Source of the DNA: Nautilus pompilius | Lineage: Eukaryota; Mollusca; Cephalopoda; Nautilida; Nautilidae | Length of the DNA: 64,000 bases | Assembly: GCA_018389105.1 (NCBI GenBank) | Contig: JACATO010002730.1 | Location: 2,710,501-2,774,500 of the forward strand | Reading direction: 5' to 3' | In this document: one piece after another, positions 37,757 to 48,873 of the stretch | Numbering within the stretch: the first letter of the stretch is position 1 | Layout: every line of letters starts with the position of its first letter | The notes under the pieces: model-generated | What the model saw: only the letters and a program-made list of their open reading frames with translations | Databases searched by the model: none | What the model was told of the DNA's origin: nothing | Position numbers and translations under genes: made by a program

Positions 37757-38170
37757 ATCTGTCAAACACTATCAATTGGTTTGATAAATACTTGACAGTC
37801 ACAAGGAGGCTCTGCTAATCTTTGGCCTGGGATTCCTTGTAAGAAAATGTTTTGTGATCCATATCGTAAGATTAAGAAATGCACCAATTCTGCTCCGCCT
37901 TTAAGCAAAAAGGGGAAAAAAGGAAAATTAAGTGGAAAGATAAATTTCTTTTCTGGATGCCATATTAAGGTTGGAAAGAATAATGCTTTTGTAAAGCCAC
38001 TGGAGCATAGTGTCTGTTTTGGGTCAATCGTATCTGGACTCGCTCGTAATTTATTAATTAGAGGGTTTCACTGTGAGGAACACACGTTCAAACATGTTGA
38101 TCACGGAGCCATTCACGAACGTTCATTGGAGCATAATGTATTAGCGTTGCGTAGAAAGTGCCTACATTGA
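37757..38170 (+). CDS. Unassigned coding-like frame, Lys/Cys-rich, possible exon or element fragment
   Basis: An open frame runs from just after a TGA (about 37793) to a TGA at 38168, giving 125 codons. The first Met is at 37847 and a 107-residue product begins MFCDPYRKIKKC. The middle is Lys/Gly-rich (KKGKKGKLSGK). The C-terminal half has several His and Cys residues (RGFHCEEHTFKHVDHGAIHE). A good splice-acceptor string, TCTTTCATTTCAG, ends at 37756; the bases after it read LSNTINWFDKYL in a different frame, so either the acceptor is irrelevant or the region has shifted frame. I do not recognise the family. Base composition is clearly less AT-rich than the flanks. It may be a remnant of a mobile element as easily as a host exon. 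Confidence 0.35.
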
Positions 38171-39609
38171 AATTTGCAGATATGGCAATATAACAATCAG
38201 TCTCACCTTTTCATGACACAGCTCGATTAGGCTGCTGTTGTTTTCTTTGTTACCCCAGTGGTTTAGTTGATAACAACAGTAAGTTTCAAAGAGGACAGAA
38301 GAATATGATATGGAACGGTCACTGCCAGATACATGGACACTATGGAAACAACGTCCCTAAGACTAAACAGGAAATGCTAGAGAAATACGCAGAACGTTTA
38401 TTGGTCACTTACAAAAATATCGAATCATTTTGGTTGTTTAGTTGTTAATTTACTTGAAATTAAGAAAACAAACTAAAACAGGAATTTAATTTACTTTATA
38501 TATAAATATATGAATATTATCTTTGTAAAATCTTGAAAGCTAAGTTTTACACAAGTACAGATATTTTCAGCATATAACATATGTATTATATCTTTTGTTA
38601 AAGTATTTTACTCGCACTAATTTCTAAAGCAGACAGCGTCATCTCATGAACTAGTGAACTTCAATGTGTCCTAGTAAATTTTTTACAGTTTTCTCCTGCA
38701 ATGTTCTCTATTTTCCATAAAACTTATTTATTTGTACTTTTTAATTGAAACATCTTAATATAGTTTGCTTTTTTGTATTAAATAATATTTTAATAACGAA
38801 GTATCTGACACAAAAAATTAATAGAGTATAAGCTAGAGTGTTGTAACTCTGTGGAGCTTTGTTTTAACAAAAGTAAAAATAATTGCTTCTACTCTCTTGT
38901 TAATTAAATATGGAATTTTTTTAAAGGAAAATTAAATATTAAAATTCTAAGGCAATAATTTCTGTTAATAATTTTATAGTGTAGAAAATTAGAGCGTATT
39001 TTTTATTTATGTCAGGTTTTTGTTAGATTTATAGAATACAAATTTGTATTCAGATTAAAACAATTTTCTCATATTGTGCCATTTGCGTATAAATCCAACA
39101 ACAAAAATATATCTAAGTTTTTTCCTAAACAATAACATAATTTAAAGAAAACAAGATCCTCAAAATGGCCGTTATTTTTTTTTTTCTTTTTGTAACAAAC
39201 AAACATTTTATATTATAGATACAAGTATCATAGAATTAAAACATTTTCCTTTGTTTACCAAGAGAGAAAAACAAAACATTCATGGAGATAAAACATATTA
39301 CACTTTATTTGTTTTGCGTTATTATATTTTGTTCTTGTTCTTATGATAAAATTAAATAAGTCACCAAAGAGTTATTTGCGTCATGAAACACCCTGAAGGT
39401 TTCAAGAATGCGTATAGTATGAAATAATAGACTGCAACTTAAATTTCAGTTTCTTTGGAATGAACATTACGTCATCTTTAAAAACAGTTACATACAGGAT
39501 ATTCCAGAGTAAATGCCATAATTTAGCACATTCATTATTTAATATATATATATTATTTACGCAAAGATATGACTGGTAGAGTCTAAATTTATGATTCATA
39601 TAACGATAT
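38171..39609. other. AT-rich non-coding stretch
   Basis: 38230-38400 is GC-richer, with interrupted frames only. The rest is A/T-dominated, with no gene or RNA recognised. Confidence 0.55.
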
Positions 39610-39830
39610 ATTTAGTATGAACACCAGCCCGATAAATAGCACCTATCCATATGCACATGTTGTTGATATATTTTTCTAAAATTTCTTGGCGAATACGACG
39701 TGTACAGTTCTGGATCACTATTTTCAGGTTGTCGAGATTTCTGAGCCATTTTGTGGAATTGCTCCTTAAATTGCCTCCCCCAATAAATCGCGTGGATTAA
39801 GGTCCGAACTTATCATTGGTTAAACGAGTA
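39610..39830 (-). pseudogene. C-terminal remnant of a mariner/Tc1-like transposase
   Basis: On the minus strand SDLNPRDLL (about 39811-39786) matches the DLNPxD block that holds the last catalytic acid in mariner-like transposases. After a frameshift an open frame of about 60 codons follows, reading WLRNLDNLKIVIQNCTRRIR, then QEILEKYINNM, and close to its end YRAGVHTKYIV. This is the usual C-terminal layout, in which a helix of the type 'ITPEML..V' precedes a short 'GxH' tail. The upstream catalytic domain is too decayed to follow beyond about 39960. It belongs to a family distinct from the two Tc1-like copies in this window. Confidence 0.55.
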
Positions 39831-42800
39831 CTTTCTAAAAGCGTGCAAGAAACGGTTTGAGATTACTCCCGTAAACAAATAGGGAATTGGGGGAGGAGCA
39901 GGAAATGCGAAACATCATCCGTGATGTGCGCGCGCCTTACCCTGTCGCGACGATTGACGTCTATTGGAAAACTTTTTCTTTGCAATGCCACAAAGAAGAA
40001 AGTCCGTATCAATTACCACGTTGCCACTTCCATAAATCTAAGCAAAAAAAGAAGCTGTTTAACTTCCTGTTTTGACGGTTCATTACGTCAACAACATTTG
40101 GGGATAAATTGATATTTTGAAGAACTCAGTCGAGTTCTGAAGCATATACGATTTTGTATTTTGTTTTCCTGTAAATTCAGTGAAATTGTAAAACGCCCGG
40201 ACAAAACGCCATTACATGTTAAGAATGGAGAAACAGCCGTCATCTCCCGTCCATCTTTTATTTTCATTATACTAAAAGCTAATTTTAATGAATCTTTACT
40301 TAATGTTATAAAGAGCAAAAAGTCAATGTCTGCATTGTGCAAATATTTAAAGCTAGAATACCACGTAAACGTGATATTTTCCTTTATTAAAGATGGTTTT
40401 TCATGAATTATTTATTTTTTAATCAAAAAACGCTTTAAGGTTTTTTTGTATTCGCCTTAGATTCATTTTTTTATCTTCATCTGCATCTCGTGGAGAGCAG
40501 CTTACGCGATACCGTTATATTAGCCACAATACTCGATGAGCCTACAGAGTCGCTGTACGTAAATATTTACGATGATATCTAGAACATTCAGAGATTAAGA
40601 AAGAAACGATTGAGAAAAAAAATACAGATAGAGTTCCGTTTTTTGTATGAGCAAAATATAAATCCACTCCTCCGGACGAAAATTGGACTCTCTTGTGTTG
40701 AAGAACGTCTAGCCTGTGGCGTGGCAGCTTAGCTTCAATCGTTCGTTTCCTCCTTTCACATCGTGTCCATATAAAATTGTTATTCCTTTACTCCGATTGT
40801 TAGTTCTTCTCTTACTTCCTGTGGAATGAATATATGTTGAAACGCTACAGCGTTTCTGCCTAATTTATCTTTTTGCCAAGAATAAAGTCGTAACAAGGTG
40901 ATGCTAGAGAACTATGCACATGCATGTCGAATATATTATCGAAAAAAATATTATTTTAAACATATCGCAATATATTGAAAATTAAATTGAACTAAATTTA
41001 TAAACACTGACTTATTTTGAGACAATCATAAAAGATAAATCAAACAAAACAAAGTTATGGTTAGCAAAGGATTAACGCAGCAAAGCAGATATCTTCAAAA
41101 TGAAAAAAAAAAAACTCCACCAAAAGCAAACTGCAGCAGTGAATAATACCGAAGCTACTTGTTATGGCAACCAGTAATTTCTAATTAAACCCATCATAGA
41201 TGAAGCTACAATCTATTTACGATCGATGATGGTCAAACCGTATTATATCTATAAATTTAATTGAAAAACTACTGATTCTGTAACAACCATCCTCTATCTC
41301 GGCAATCTGAATTTAACTTTATTCATTCTGTCTAAAAATGTTTAAATTTTTTTCAAAATTACTTCCTCACTGGTCGTTATTCGCACATCTTATCTATTTA
41401 TTTATGCATTGGTTCATGCATTCTTACTTTTGTTAAAGTACGTTTTAATTGAATAAAACTATTTACAATTTCCTGTAACATTCCATAACTATTTTAAACA
41501 TATATTATACGTATTTTATATTTTAAATGTTATAAACGTCCCAAACTAATTGTCGTTTTAGAGAATAATGAAGGATACTTTCTGTAGTATGTCTAAATTA
41601 AGAACAATATCGTTTATATATTTTCTAAATATATCTTAACTTTTCCTAAATCGATTATATACATATAAACAGTTTCCATACACATTTTTATAGCCAAGTA
41701 AACAGATTTCTCATATGAATAGTGTTGAACACTTATGGGAGCATTTCAATTGGCAACCAAGGTTTAGACATAGTAGACCGCAGTAGTAACTGAAGGCAAG
41801 CTTTGTTTCAAAATCTAAACCGTCTCCTTTCGTGTGACATATCTCATGCCTAGAATTTACAAGTTCAACATGATACCAGTAGTGGTGATACTACCAAATA
41901 CTCAACAACTACATGAACGGTTATTAGGCATGCATTGAAAAATAAATAAATATTCGTATGCGTAGTGTTCAGATGATTTGACAGGAAATATATTTATAAA
42001 TTTTTAATGTTATTGGATTAATTGACAGGCTAGGGAGAAAAGATTTATAAATTAAATATTTCGCCAGTATGTTTATGTTTAATATTGACATTTATTTATT
42101 AAGATGGATATGCTGTGAGCTGGTTTTTATTATCTTTAATTCTGTGTTTTATAATACATAAATATACGAAAAGTAAAGCTGATCATCTCCCAGAATAAAC
42201 CGAACAGGTCTTATTCAGGCCGATGCAACTGACTTACGAATAAAAAGAACTGAGGGAAAGAAACAGACGCATTCATATGAAGATTTTGCTTTCTTTTGAC
42301 GTTTGATTATTTCTAAGAGGGAAATGAAAATAATTCTATAGGTTAACCTACATTTATGGAATCACAGGTAAATTGATATTGAGCTGCATGTATTATCATT
42401 TTATTTCTATTCTTTCAACTGAAATTCCCTGAGATTCAATCTATTTTAGCATAATATATCCTATTGTTGACTTTCTTCTTGACAACAATTTAAAAGGGAA
42501 ATATGTAATATCAGATGACTTTAAGGAAGAGAACTAAACATCCCAGACATATCAGAAGTCTGAATGAATTAAATACGCATCTTAGAGTGAATGATCAATT
42601 CTATCAAAATTATTCTTTGTAGCAATAAAGCGATGAACAAAATGTTAAACAGCCGCTAAAGAATCAGATTATTGTCACGAATAAAAAAAATAAGATAAAA
42701 TATTTCTTCCATTTCTGATTTCTTTTGTTACATAGACTTTTCGTTTTTTCAAAACGACGACTGTTGTATTCAACACTTGGTGACTAACTCGGTAAACTTT

Positions 42801-43582
42801 GAAATTCGGCTATGAGGTCTGCTTCGCCTTTGCTGGATAGAGAGAACCATAGTCCACAAGCAAAAGTTACAGAGAACACTACGTTATATATATCTAATCG
42901 ATATTGATTACAACAGTAAGGTCGCGATAGTTTTTCTTAACTGTTTAGATTTTTTCTGTCTGTTCCTCTTTTCACGCTAACTTTAAAGAAATAATTTTAA
43001 CAACGATTAATACTTCCCTTAATTCTTGTCAGCAAATTGTACATCTTTTTAAATCAAAGTAAACCTTTCGACGTTAAATGTTTAACAATCTACTTGCAGA
43101 GACGGGTATTCTTAGTAAGGAATCTTACCTTTAGAAAATATATCAGTGGCTAAGTTTTATTAATAAGTAAATTATCCATAGAAACGAAAAACAGTAATAG
43201 CAGTTATAAAATTCACTCAAAGATATTTCAGCTAAATTTGATTTTATCTTCATAAATATTAAGTACATTTCTTTTAATATTAAGCCAACAATTTTTTTTT
43301 ATATGATTCAAGTGCGTCGCAAATTAACATTAATTAATTTAAACAAGTATGAAAAGGTTAAGAGGTTTAAAGGTAAAAAATCTCATTCTAAAAATAGTAC
43401 GTGGAAGGCTTTGTCATCAGAAACATCACAGTAAATTTATTGTAAGGTAAATAGACATGTGAACAATAAACATTTTGTGCATACCTGCATGGGTGGCTTC
43501 AAAGAACCGGCTGACTTTGGAATACATTAACAAATTTCTAGCATACTTTATTAATCTCAATATGGTATACAATCGTAAGCAC
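39831..43582. other. Mostly AT-rich stretch, no gene supported
   Basis: Frames at 39887-40075 (+) and 40161-40406 (+) lie just beyond the transposase remnant and may be further element debris. 40480-40860 is GC-richer with no long frame. 41,000-43,500 is plain AT-rich DNA. Confidence 0.5.
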
Positions 43583-43673
<91 letters not shown>

Positions 43674-43695
43674 CAACAACAAACAACAACAACAA
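43583..43695. repeat. (ATA)n to (ACA)n compound trinucleotide microsatellite
   Basis: A pure ATA array of about 87 bp changes at about 43669 into ACA units with one extra A. The poly-Ile reading frames on both strands are repeat artefacts. Confidence 0.97.
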
Positions 43696-44014
43696 CTTAA
43701 GTATAAGTTGAATATTTACGCAGACAGGATCACAATATCTCTTTCCCGAGCGGGCTACATCTTTCATCATATTAGTTGAACATCTATTAGTTATCGAATG
43801 AACTACGTCGTATTTGATTTTCAGCTGGTGTTTCTTTTCACTTCTGCTTTACGATTCCAAAGTTATAAGGCGGTAGTATTTTTTCAGGGGGGTGAAAACT
43901 ATTTATTTTATGTGTCTGCAAAATCAATAGGACTGGCATCGGTGTCTTGAGGGAATCGTACCATTATTTTATGGTTCCTCTCTTTATTCTACTTATAGGT
44001 CATATTTAGTTTCA
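43696..44014. other. Non-coding stretch
   Basis: No gene or RNA recognised. The GGGAATCGTACC string at 43950-43965 resembles a reversed B box but is too far from any A box. Confidence 0.5.
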
Positions 44015-44080
44015 CAGAGCGTTTGATACCATTATCTCAATGAAATTCAAAGACTGGACCACTAGGCATTGCGCCATGGA
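44015..44080 (-). repeat. Possible tRNA-derived SINE head, degraded
   Basis: On the minus strand GGCGCAATGCCTAGTGGTCC (44075-44056) is of the same A-box type as the piece at 13.5 kb. About 35 bases later GGTATCAAACGC (44030-44019) stands where a B box should be, with two changes from consensus. The two boxes and their spacing are the only evidence. Confidence 0.35.
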
Positions 44081-45365
44081 GTAAGATGGCGTGAAGCACG
44101 TCATCATTCTCATAACGTTTACCAGATATATTACGTTTTCAGCTGAGAAACAACCGAGTAGCAATAACTAGCGACAAGTTTTAAGATCTTACTTGCAGAT
44201 TCCGCTCTGTACTCTATATAGCTAATTATACCTAAGTACAAACGCCCTAACTCTATATTTAGTTTTGTCTATCAAAATATGTTGTTTATTTCAGTGCATC
44301 ATATTTTGCTTTATATTACTAACCCTAACATTTTGCGCCTTTCGTATCACTGGATTTATATATGATGTTCTGGAGCGATTATAAGGCAATATTCAAGCCA
44401 CCTTCGCTCTTGTCTTTAGTCGTCATCACCTGGCACGAAATATTTAACTTTTAACGATTCAATAATACTGCACGTTTGGTCCCTTTTAACTAGACATTTA
44501 AAGATATTTCACAAGCTTTCTTTGAAAACAACATCGTTTGTGTAAAACTAATATCTGAGCTTTTACTTTTACTTATTATTGCCTAATAATCCAGCATAGT
44601 TTTTGTATTATTTCATAAGAAATTCGTTTAGAAGAATTTATTTTAATCTGCAGATTAATCCCTACTTGTATCATCATGTGTAGAATCATGATTGTAAGAA
44701 TTATTAAAGCTGAGTATAATAAATCGTTCCGGCAGACATAAAAGTGCTAACAAACTTATTTTCTCGTAACTGTGATATTGTAGTTTTCCCAAATTGAGCT
44801 CCTAGGCGATATTTTAGTTCGAAGTGACAACAATAAACAATTTAGTATCCATCCTAACTAATAGTGGATTAAATAGACAAATAATTGAATAATTATATAT
44901 TGCAATCATATGATACAGTTATTTATTTTGTGCAAATTATGCTTTAGATTTAATTGCCTCAGAAAATAAGAGAACCTGTAGAAATTTATTAATAATTGAA
45001 TAAATAAATAAATAAATATAAAATTATAAATTAAATTAATAAACAGCATTAAAATGTGAGAGTCAATTTTTATTTACTTTTTGACAAAACAGCACAGTGA
45101 ACAGCAGTAAAATATGTCGACTATTTAAGTGAAATATTTTTATTCTCCAATTTTATTATTTATAATCTTATTTTCTGATATATAAAGATATACATTAAAC
45201 TGCATGTATAAACATGCGAATATTGTACTTTTTATTCCACTATCAGAATTTTCTTCTGATTTTTATGTTATTATATTTTATCGAAAGCTTCACTATATTC
45301 AGGCTTTTTCTTAATGTTTATATATTTTATTAACTTATTTGTTGGTATCGTCCAATGAGATTTAA
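44081..45365. other. AT-rich non-coding stretch
   Basis: Only an (AAAT)n run at 44999-45016 is noted. Confidence 0.6.
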
Positions 45366-45571
45366 TTGGAATTTAGTCAGATTGGTCTGACCATTGCAAA
45401 TGATATTCTACGACACATTTGTCTACCAAGCAACAACAATACTGAAAATATTTTCAAAGCTTTAATCAAATTACAACATATTCAAGATGTTTCTGACCTC
45501 CTAAACATGAATGCATATGTCATGTGGAAAATTATGGATATCTGCAGAGTTGAATCTGAAAACAACAGATA
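45366..45571 (+). pseudogene. Left half of a reading frame split by Tc1-like copy B
   Basis: A frame of 68 codons with balanced composition (SQIGLTIANDILRHICLP.., HIQDVSDLLNMNAYVMWKI) runs straight into the transposon. Its stop, TAA at 45570-45572, is made of the TA target plus the first base of the element, so the frame did not end here by itself. TTTAG at 45372-45376 could be a splice acceptor, giving an exon start at 45377 in the same frame. The frame would continue on the far side of the transposon at 47194. I do not recognise the protein. A single-copy host exon or an older mobile element are both possible. Confidence 0.42.
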
Positions 45572-47191
45572 AAGTGCCGGACAAAAGAGTTGGACACTTG
45601 CTGTGAAATTGATATTTGAGTTCCTTCGTTTTAACAAACGCATTTAAATACCCATCACATTGTTTATTGTACGCACAAAACATGTCTTCACAATGTATAA
45701 AAGCAACACATGCTATATTTTTAAATATTCTCTGGAAAAAATATTTCAATCAGCAATGTCCGATTTGTACGTGACAAAAGAGTTGGAACAGTGAGCAGAA
45801 CCATAAATATTTTTCAACATTCCAAATTACAATGGAAATAATAAATTGACTAGTAGTGGGTGGCGTACCCGTGATGTTCGATGACTTCTCGACAACGACG
45901 GGGAACGGATTCGACCAAACGAAGGCAGTTTGAATTGGCCATTTCCTGCCAGCTTTTCTCGATGGCCTGCTAGAATTGTTCTTGGTAGAGATTCTTGCGT
46001 TTGGCCACCTTCTCCTTCAGCTGCTTCCAGGTATTTTCGATTGGTTTGAGATCCTGTCTTTGGGGCAGCCAGCGCATAACATACATTCCTAGTTGGGTGG
46101 TGATGGAAGTGACGACTTTGGCGGTGTGGATTGAGGCATTGTCTTGCTGGAAGATGGCGGTGACTGGCTTGTTCTCGTCGATGTAGTCGACGACGACATC
46201 CCTCAGTAAACTGCAGTAGGTCTGGGCGGTCGCTCTTCCCCTGATCAACTTCAGAGGGTCTGGTCCCATCGCGTTCATGCACGTCCAGATCATCAACGAT
46301 ACTCCTCCGGACTGTACCTTCGATCGGGTGCACATTATATTGTATTTTGCGCCATGGTAACGTCGAACATATACTCGGCTGGCACTGTGAATGCGCATGA
46401 TCATCGTTTCGTCGCAAAAGAGAACTCTAGCCCATTGAACTTTGGTCCAGTTTTTGTGCGCTTTAGCCCATGCTATTCGGAGGCGCCTATTCTTTTGCAG
46501 ATCAGTTACTTTTTTGGGACAAATCGTCCAAAGAGATTCCCCTCTCATAGACGAAGTTGAGTAGTGCGACTGGAGACATTCACTTCATTCAGGGAGGCTC
46601 CAATGACCCTCGATGTCAGGAAACGACTGGTCCTGAATTTGAGACAAATGAGTCGATCCATTTTGTTGTCACATTTTCGCGGTCTTCCGATTCGCGTTTT
46701 TTGTATCGTGTTTCCTGTCTCCTTGTACTGTTTCAGAATGCAGTTTACACTGCTTTTCGGGCGATTGACTCGATCGGCTATCTCCCGACAAGACAGATTT
46801 TCTTGGTGGTGCTCAATTATCAAATCTCTGATTTCTGACGACAGTGTCTTGACAGGCATGGTGCAAAAATGATCTTAAATGGTGTTAGATGATGTGATTC
46901 TTTTCATTTGATCCTTTAAAATCAATATATTGAGGGGAATAAATGTATGCACAAATTTTGTTCACTGTCCCGACTCTTTTGTCGCAGTACAAATTTAACT
47001 ATGCTAATTCAAATATTTTATCCAGACAATAGATACACATGTGACATTTGTAATTTTTACACATTGTAAAGGCACATTTTATACAACTTAAGGACAAATA
47101 GGATGGCTATCTTTATGCAAATGTAAAAACAATAGAGCTCAAATATCAATTGCACAGCAAGTGTCCCAACTCTTTTGTCCGGCACTCTTTG
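45572..47191 (-). mobile_element. Tc1-like transposon copy B, both ends present
   Basis: A 1.62-kb element bracketed by TA at 45570-45571 and 47192-47193. The left end starts AAGTGCCGGACAAAAG (first base C to A compared with copy A); the right end, inverted, starts CAAAGAGTGCCGGACAAAAG with four extra bases. Inner copies of the site, GACAAAAGAGTTGGAACAGTG (45773-45793) and its inverse GTTCACTGTCCCGACTCTTT (46960-46979), lie about 200 bp in from each tip. This gives the two-site IR/DR layout known from Sleeping Beauty-type Tc1 elements. The transposase gene is on the minus strand, opposite to copy A. The damaged tips and coding stops suggest it is immobile unless supplied in trans. Confidence 0.92.
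45850..46859 (-). pseudogene. Tc1-like transposase, copy B, DD34E triad kept, stops present
   Basis: Starts MPVKTLSSEIRDLIIEHHQE at 46859 and would end at a TAG at 45850-45852, about 336 codons. Order: helix-turn-helix, GRPRKCD at about residue 60, second DNA-binding region, then the catalytic core. The core reads CDETM (first Asp), FQQDNASIHTA (second Asp) and DLKPIENTW (Glu), with exactly 34 residues between the second Asp and the Glu, as in Tc1. Breaks: TGA at 46545-46547 where copy A has TGC (Cys), TAA at 46506-46508 where copy A has CAA (Gln), one missing base near 46496, and TAG at 45970-45972 where copy A has TGG (Trp). The core between 46490 and 45973 is continuously open, so this copy decayed less than copy A. 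Confidence 0.9.
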
Positions 47192-47423
47192 TAGATTTCA
47201 AGAAATTATAGGTTTAACATTTATATAAAGAAATTTGTGCAAGATACCCAGGTATCAAGGGATCTCCATGTACACATTAACAGACTACGTGCAGTTAATT
47301 CCATCATAACTGCCCATATCCATAAAATAAAAAGTAGCCATTTCACAAACATTTCGCAAATACGATGTGGCTAAAATTGATAAAAACTATTATCCAGGGG
47401 AATATCCAAAGTATGACCAATAG
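47192..47423 (+). pseudogene. Right half of the reading frame split by Tc1-like copy B
   Basis: Joining the two sides of the transposon with a single TA keeps the frame of 45366-45571. One TAG falls exactly at the junction (TA plus G at 47194), then come 59 open codons including KKFVQDTQVSRDLHVHINRL and, a little further on, AHIHKIKSSHF, to a TAA at 47372-47374. A shift of frame near 47357 allows KIDKNYYPGEYPKYDQ to continue to a TAG at 47421. The composition is clearly less AT-driven than the DNA after 47430. The junction TAG could be the original stop or a later change in the target copy. Function unknown. Confidence 0.42.
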
Positions 47424-48571
47424 ACTAACTCACTGAAAGGTAGAGGCAGGCAAGCAAGAAAAAAATTTGTTCTCTGATTCTTCATTTTTATATTTATTTT
47501 TTCTGTTGTGTATAAAATATTGCACATTTGAATTTTGTTTATTAAGTTTCGATTTATCAATTTTTCCCCATTAATTATTTATTTGATAAAATATACTTAA
47601 ATAAAACTTACCTGTATAATCTAACTTTTTGTTAGGATATACATTCTTTTTAACCTCTCATTATTCCCATACATACTTAGGATATTGCAAGCAAGAAAAA
47701 AAAGATAAAATACAATAGTTTTATATAAATTTTTAATAGAATTAAATAAAGTTGAAACGGATATTAATATTTAGGATCATTGTTAGCATTATTTAAAATT
47801 TTTCAAGTCAGTATCTCAACCAAAATGCTGTTTGTATGAGTTTACCATAACAAGTCACTGATAGTTTGCAATAAATATAATTAATATTATAGTATTCTAT
47901 TATATTTAAAAGCAACCTGCAGTTCCTTCTATATTTATCTTTAATAGCGTAAAGACTTCTGGATTGCCATGTTAGCTATGCCCTTAATGCATGGAGCAGA
48001 TAACCTGTTATCTATGGTATCCCCTTAGAAAAGTATTCACCAAAGTATTCAATTACTTCTAAATATAATTTGTAATTCCTATTTCCAATGACATTTTATT
48101 TTTCACACTGTTGTAACTTGTAACATATTTCTTTTATTTTTCATGTACATTCCAAGAGTATCTGGGAATTTATATATTTCTTAGGGAATATTTTATATAA
48201 CCTGGAAGCATAACTTTAGAGCGATGCTATTTCAACTGCATATAGCTTAAACCTCTATAGGCTTCGTTTTTTGTTGTTTAAGAGTGCTGCTAATAGATAT
48301 CTAATCTCTTCTAAGAACCGTGTAAATATACAAGCAGAGTTCCATGAGATTTTAGTGCGTTCCATTTACGAAAGCAACTAAAATAGCAATTACAGACACT
48401 AGTTCTTCAGCAGTGTAGAAGAGGTATTCTGAGAGCAGAGATTAGTAGCAGACAGTATTTTTATAGATGCTGCACAAAGTGTCTGGAGAATTAAGGAAAC
48501 CGGTGTACGTAATGCAGTTTAAATACCAAATACGATTGTTAAAAAATATCTGAGTTTCTTAAAACTGTTGT
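47424..48571. other. AT-rich non-coding stretch
   Basis: No gene, RNA or mobile element recognised. Confidence 0.6.
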
Positions 48572-48873
48572 AGATTCTACATCGCCGAAATCAGAAGGAA
48601 GAGCGAACCAAGGCGACATGGATTCTGCTGATATAGAAACTGCGTTTGCTGCCTGCAAACAGCCAGTTGCTAAAGAAATTGTTTGAGCGCTGGCGCCGTT
48701 CAGCTATAGACGGTCTAAACCCTGCCGCCGCGAATAAAAAAGGATGGAAACAGCGGTCAAAAATATTTGGACCTTTCTCCGTCGAGTCGTTTTCTTTAAG
48801 CATAACGTTTTACAAGTTGGCGCCACTTTTTGGCACGGCCGATGGCATTCTTAACATAAGTTTAAATAAATAA
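48572..48873 (+). other. GC-rich, CpG-containing coding-like block, unassigned
   Basis: About 280 bp with CpGs (GAGCGCTGGCGCCG, GCCGCCGCG, GGCACGGCCG) in otherwise AT-rich DNA. A plus-strand frame ends at 48871-48873. It is open from 48646 with the product MLPANSQLLKKLFERWRRSA.. and, past one in-frame TAG, continues upstream to about 48577. The antisense frame (48591-48803) is also open, as happens with high GC. AATAAA-like strings follow at 48865-48880. This could be the 3' end of a retroelement or processed copy ending at the AATAAATAAA, or a host exon. I recognise no domain. Confidence 0.35.

Noticed and set aside
43426..43770. Frames of 78 and 114 codons with long poly-Ile
   Set aside because: Both are readings through the ATA/ACA microsatellite.
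46354..46872. Plus-strand frames of 68-102 codons over Tc1-like copy B
   Set aside because: Antisense shadows of the minus-strand transposase.
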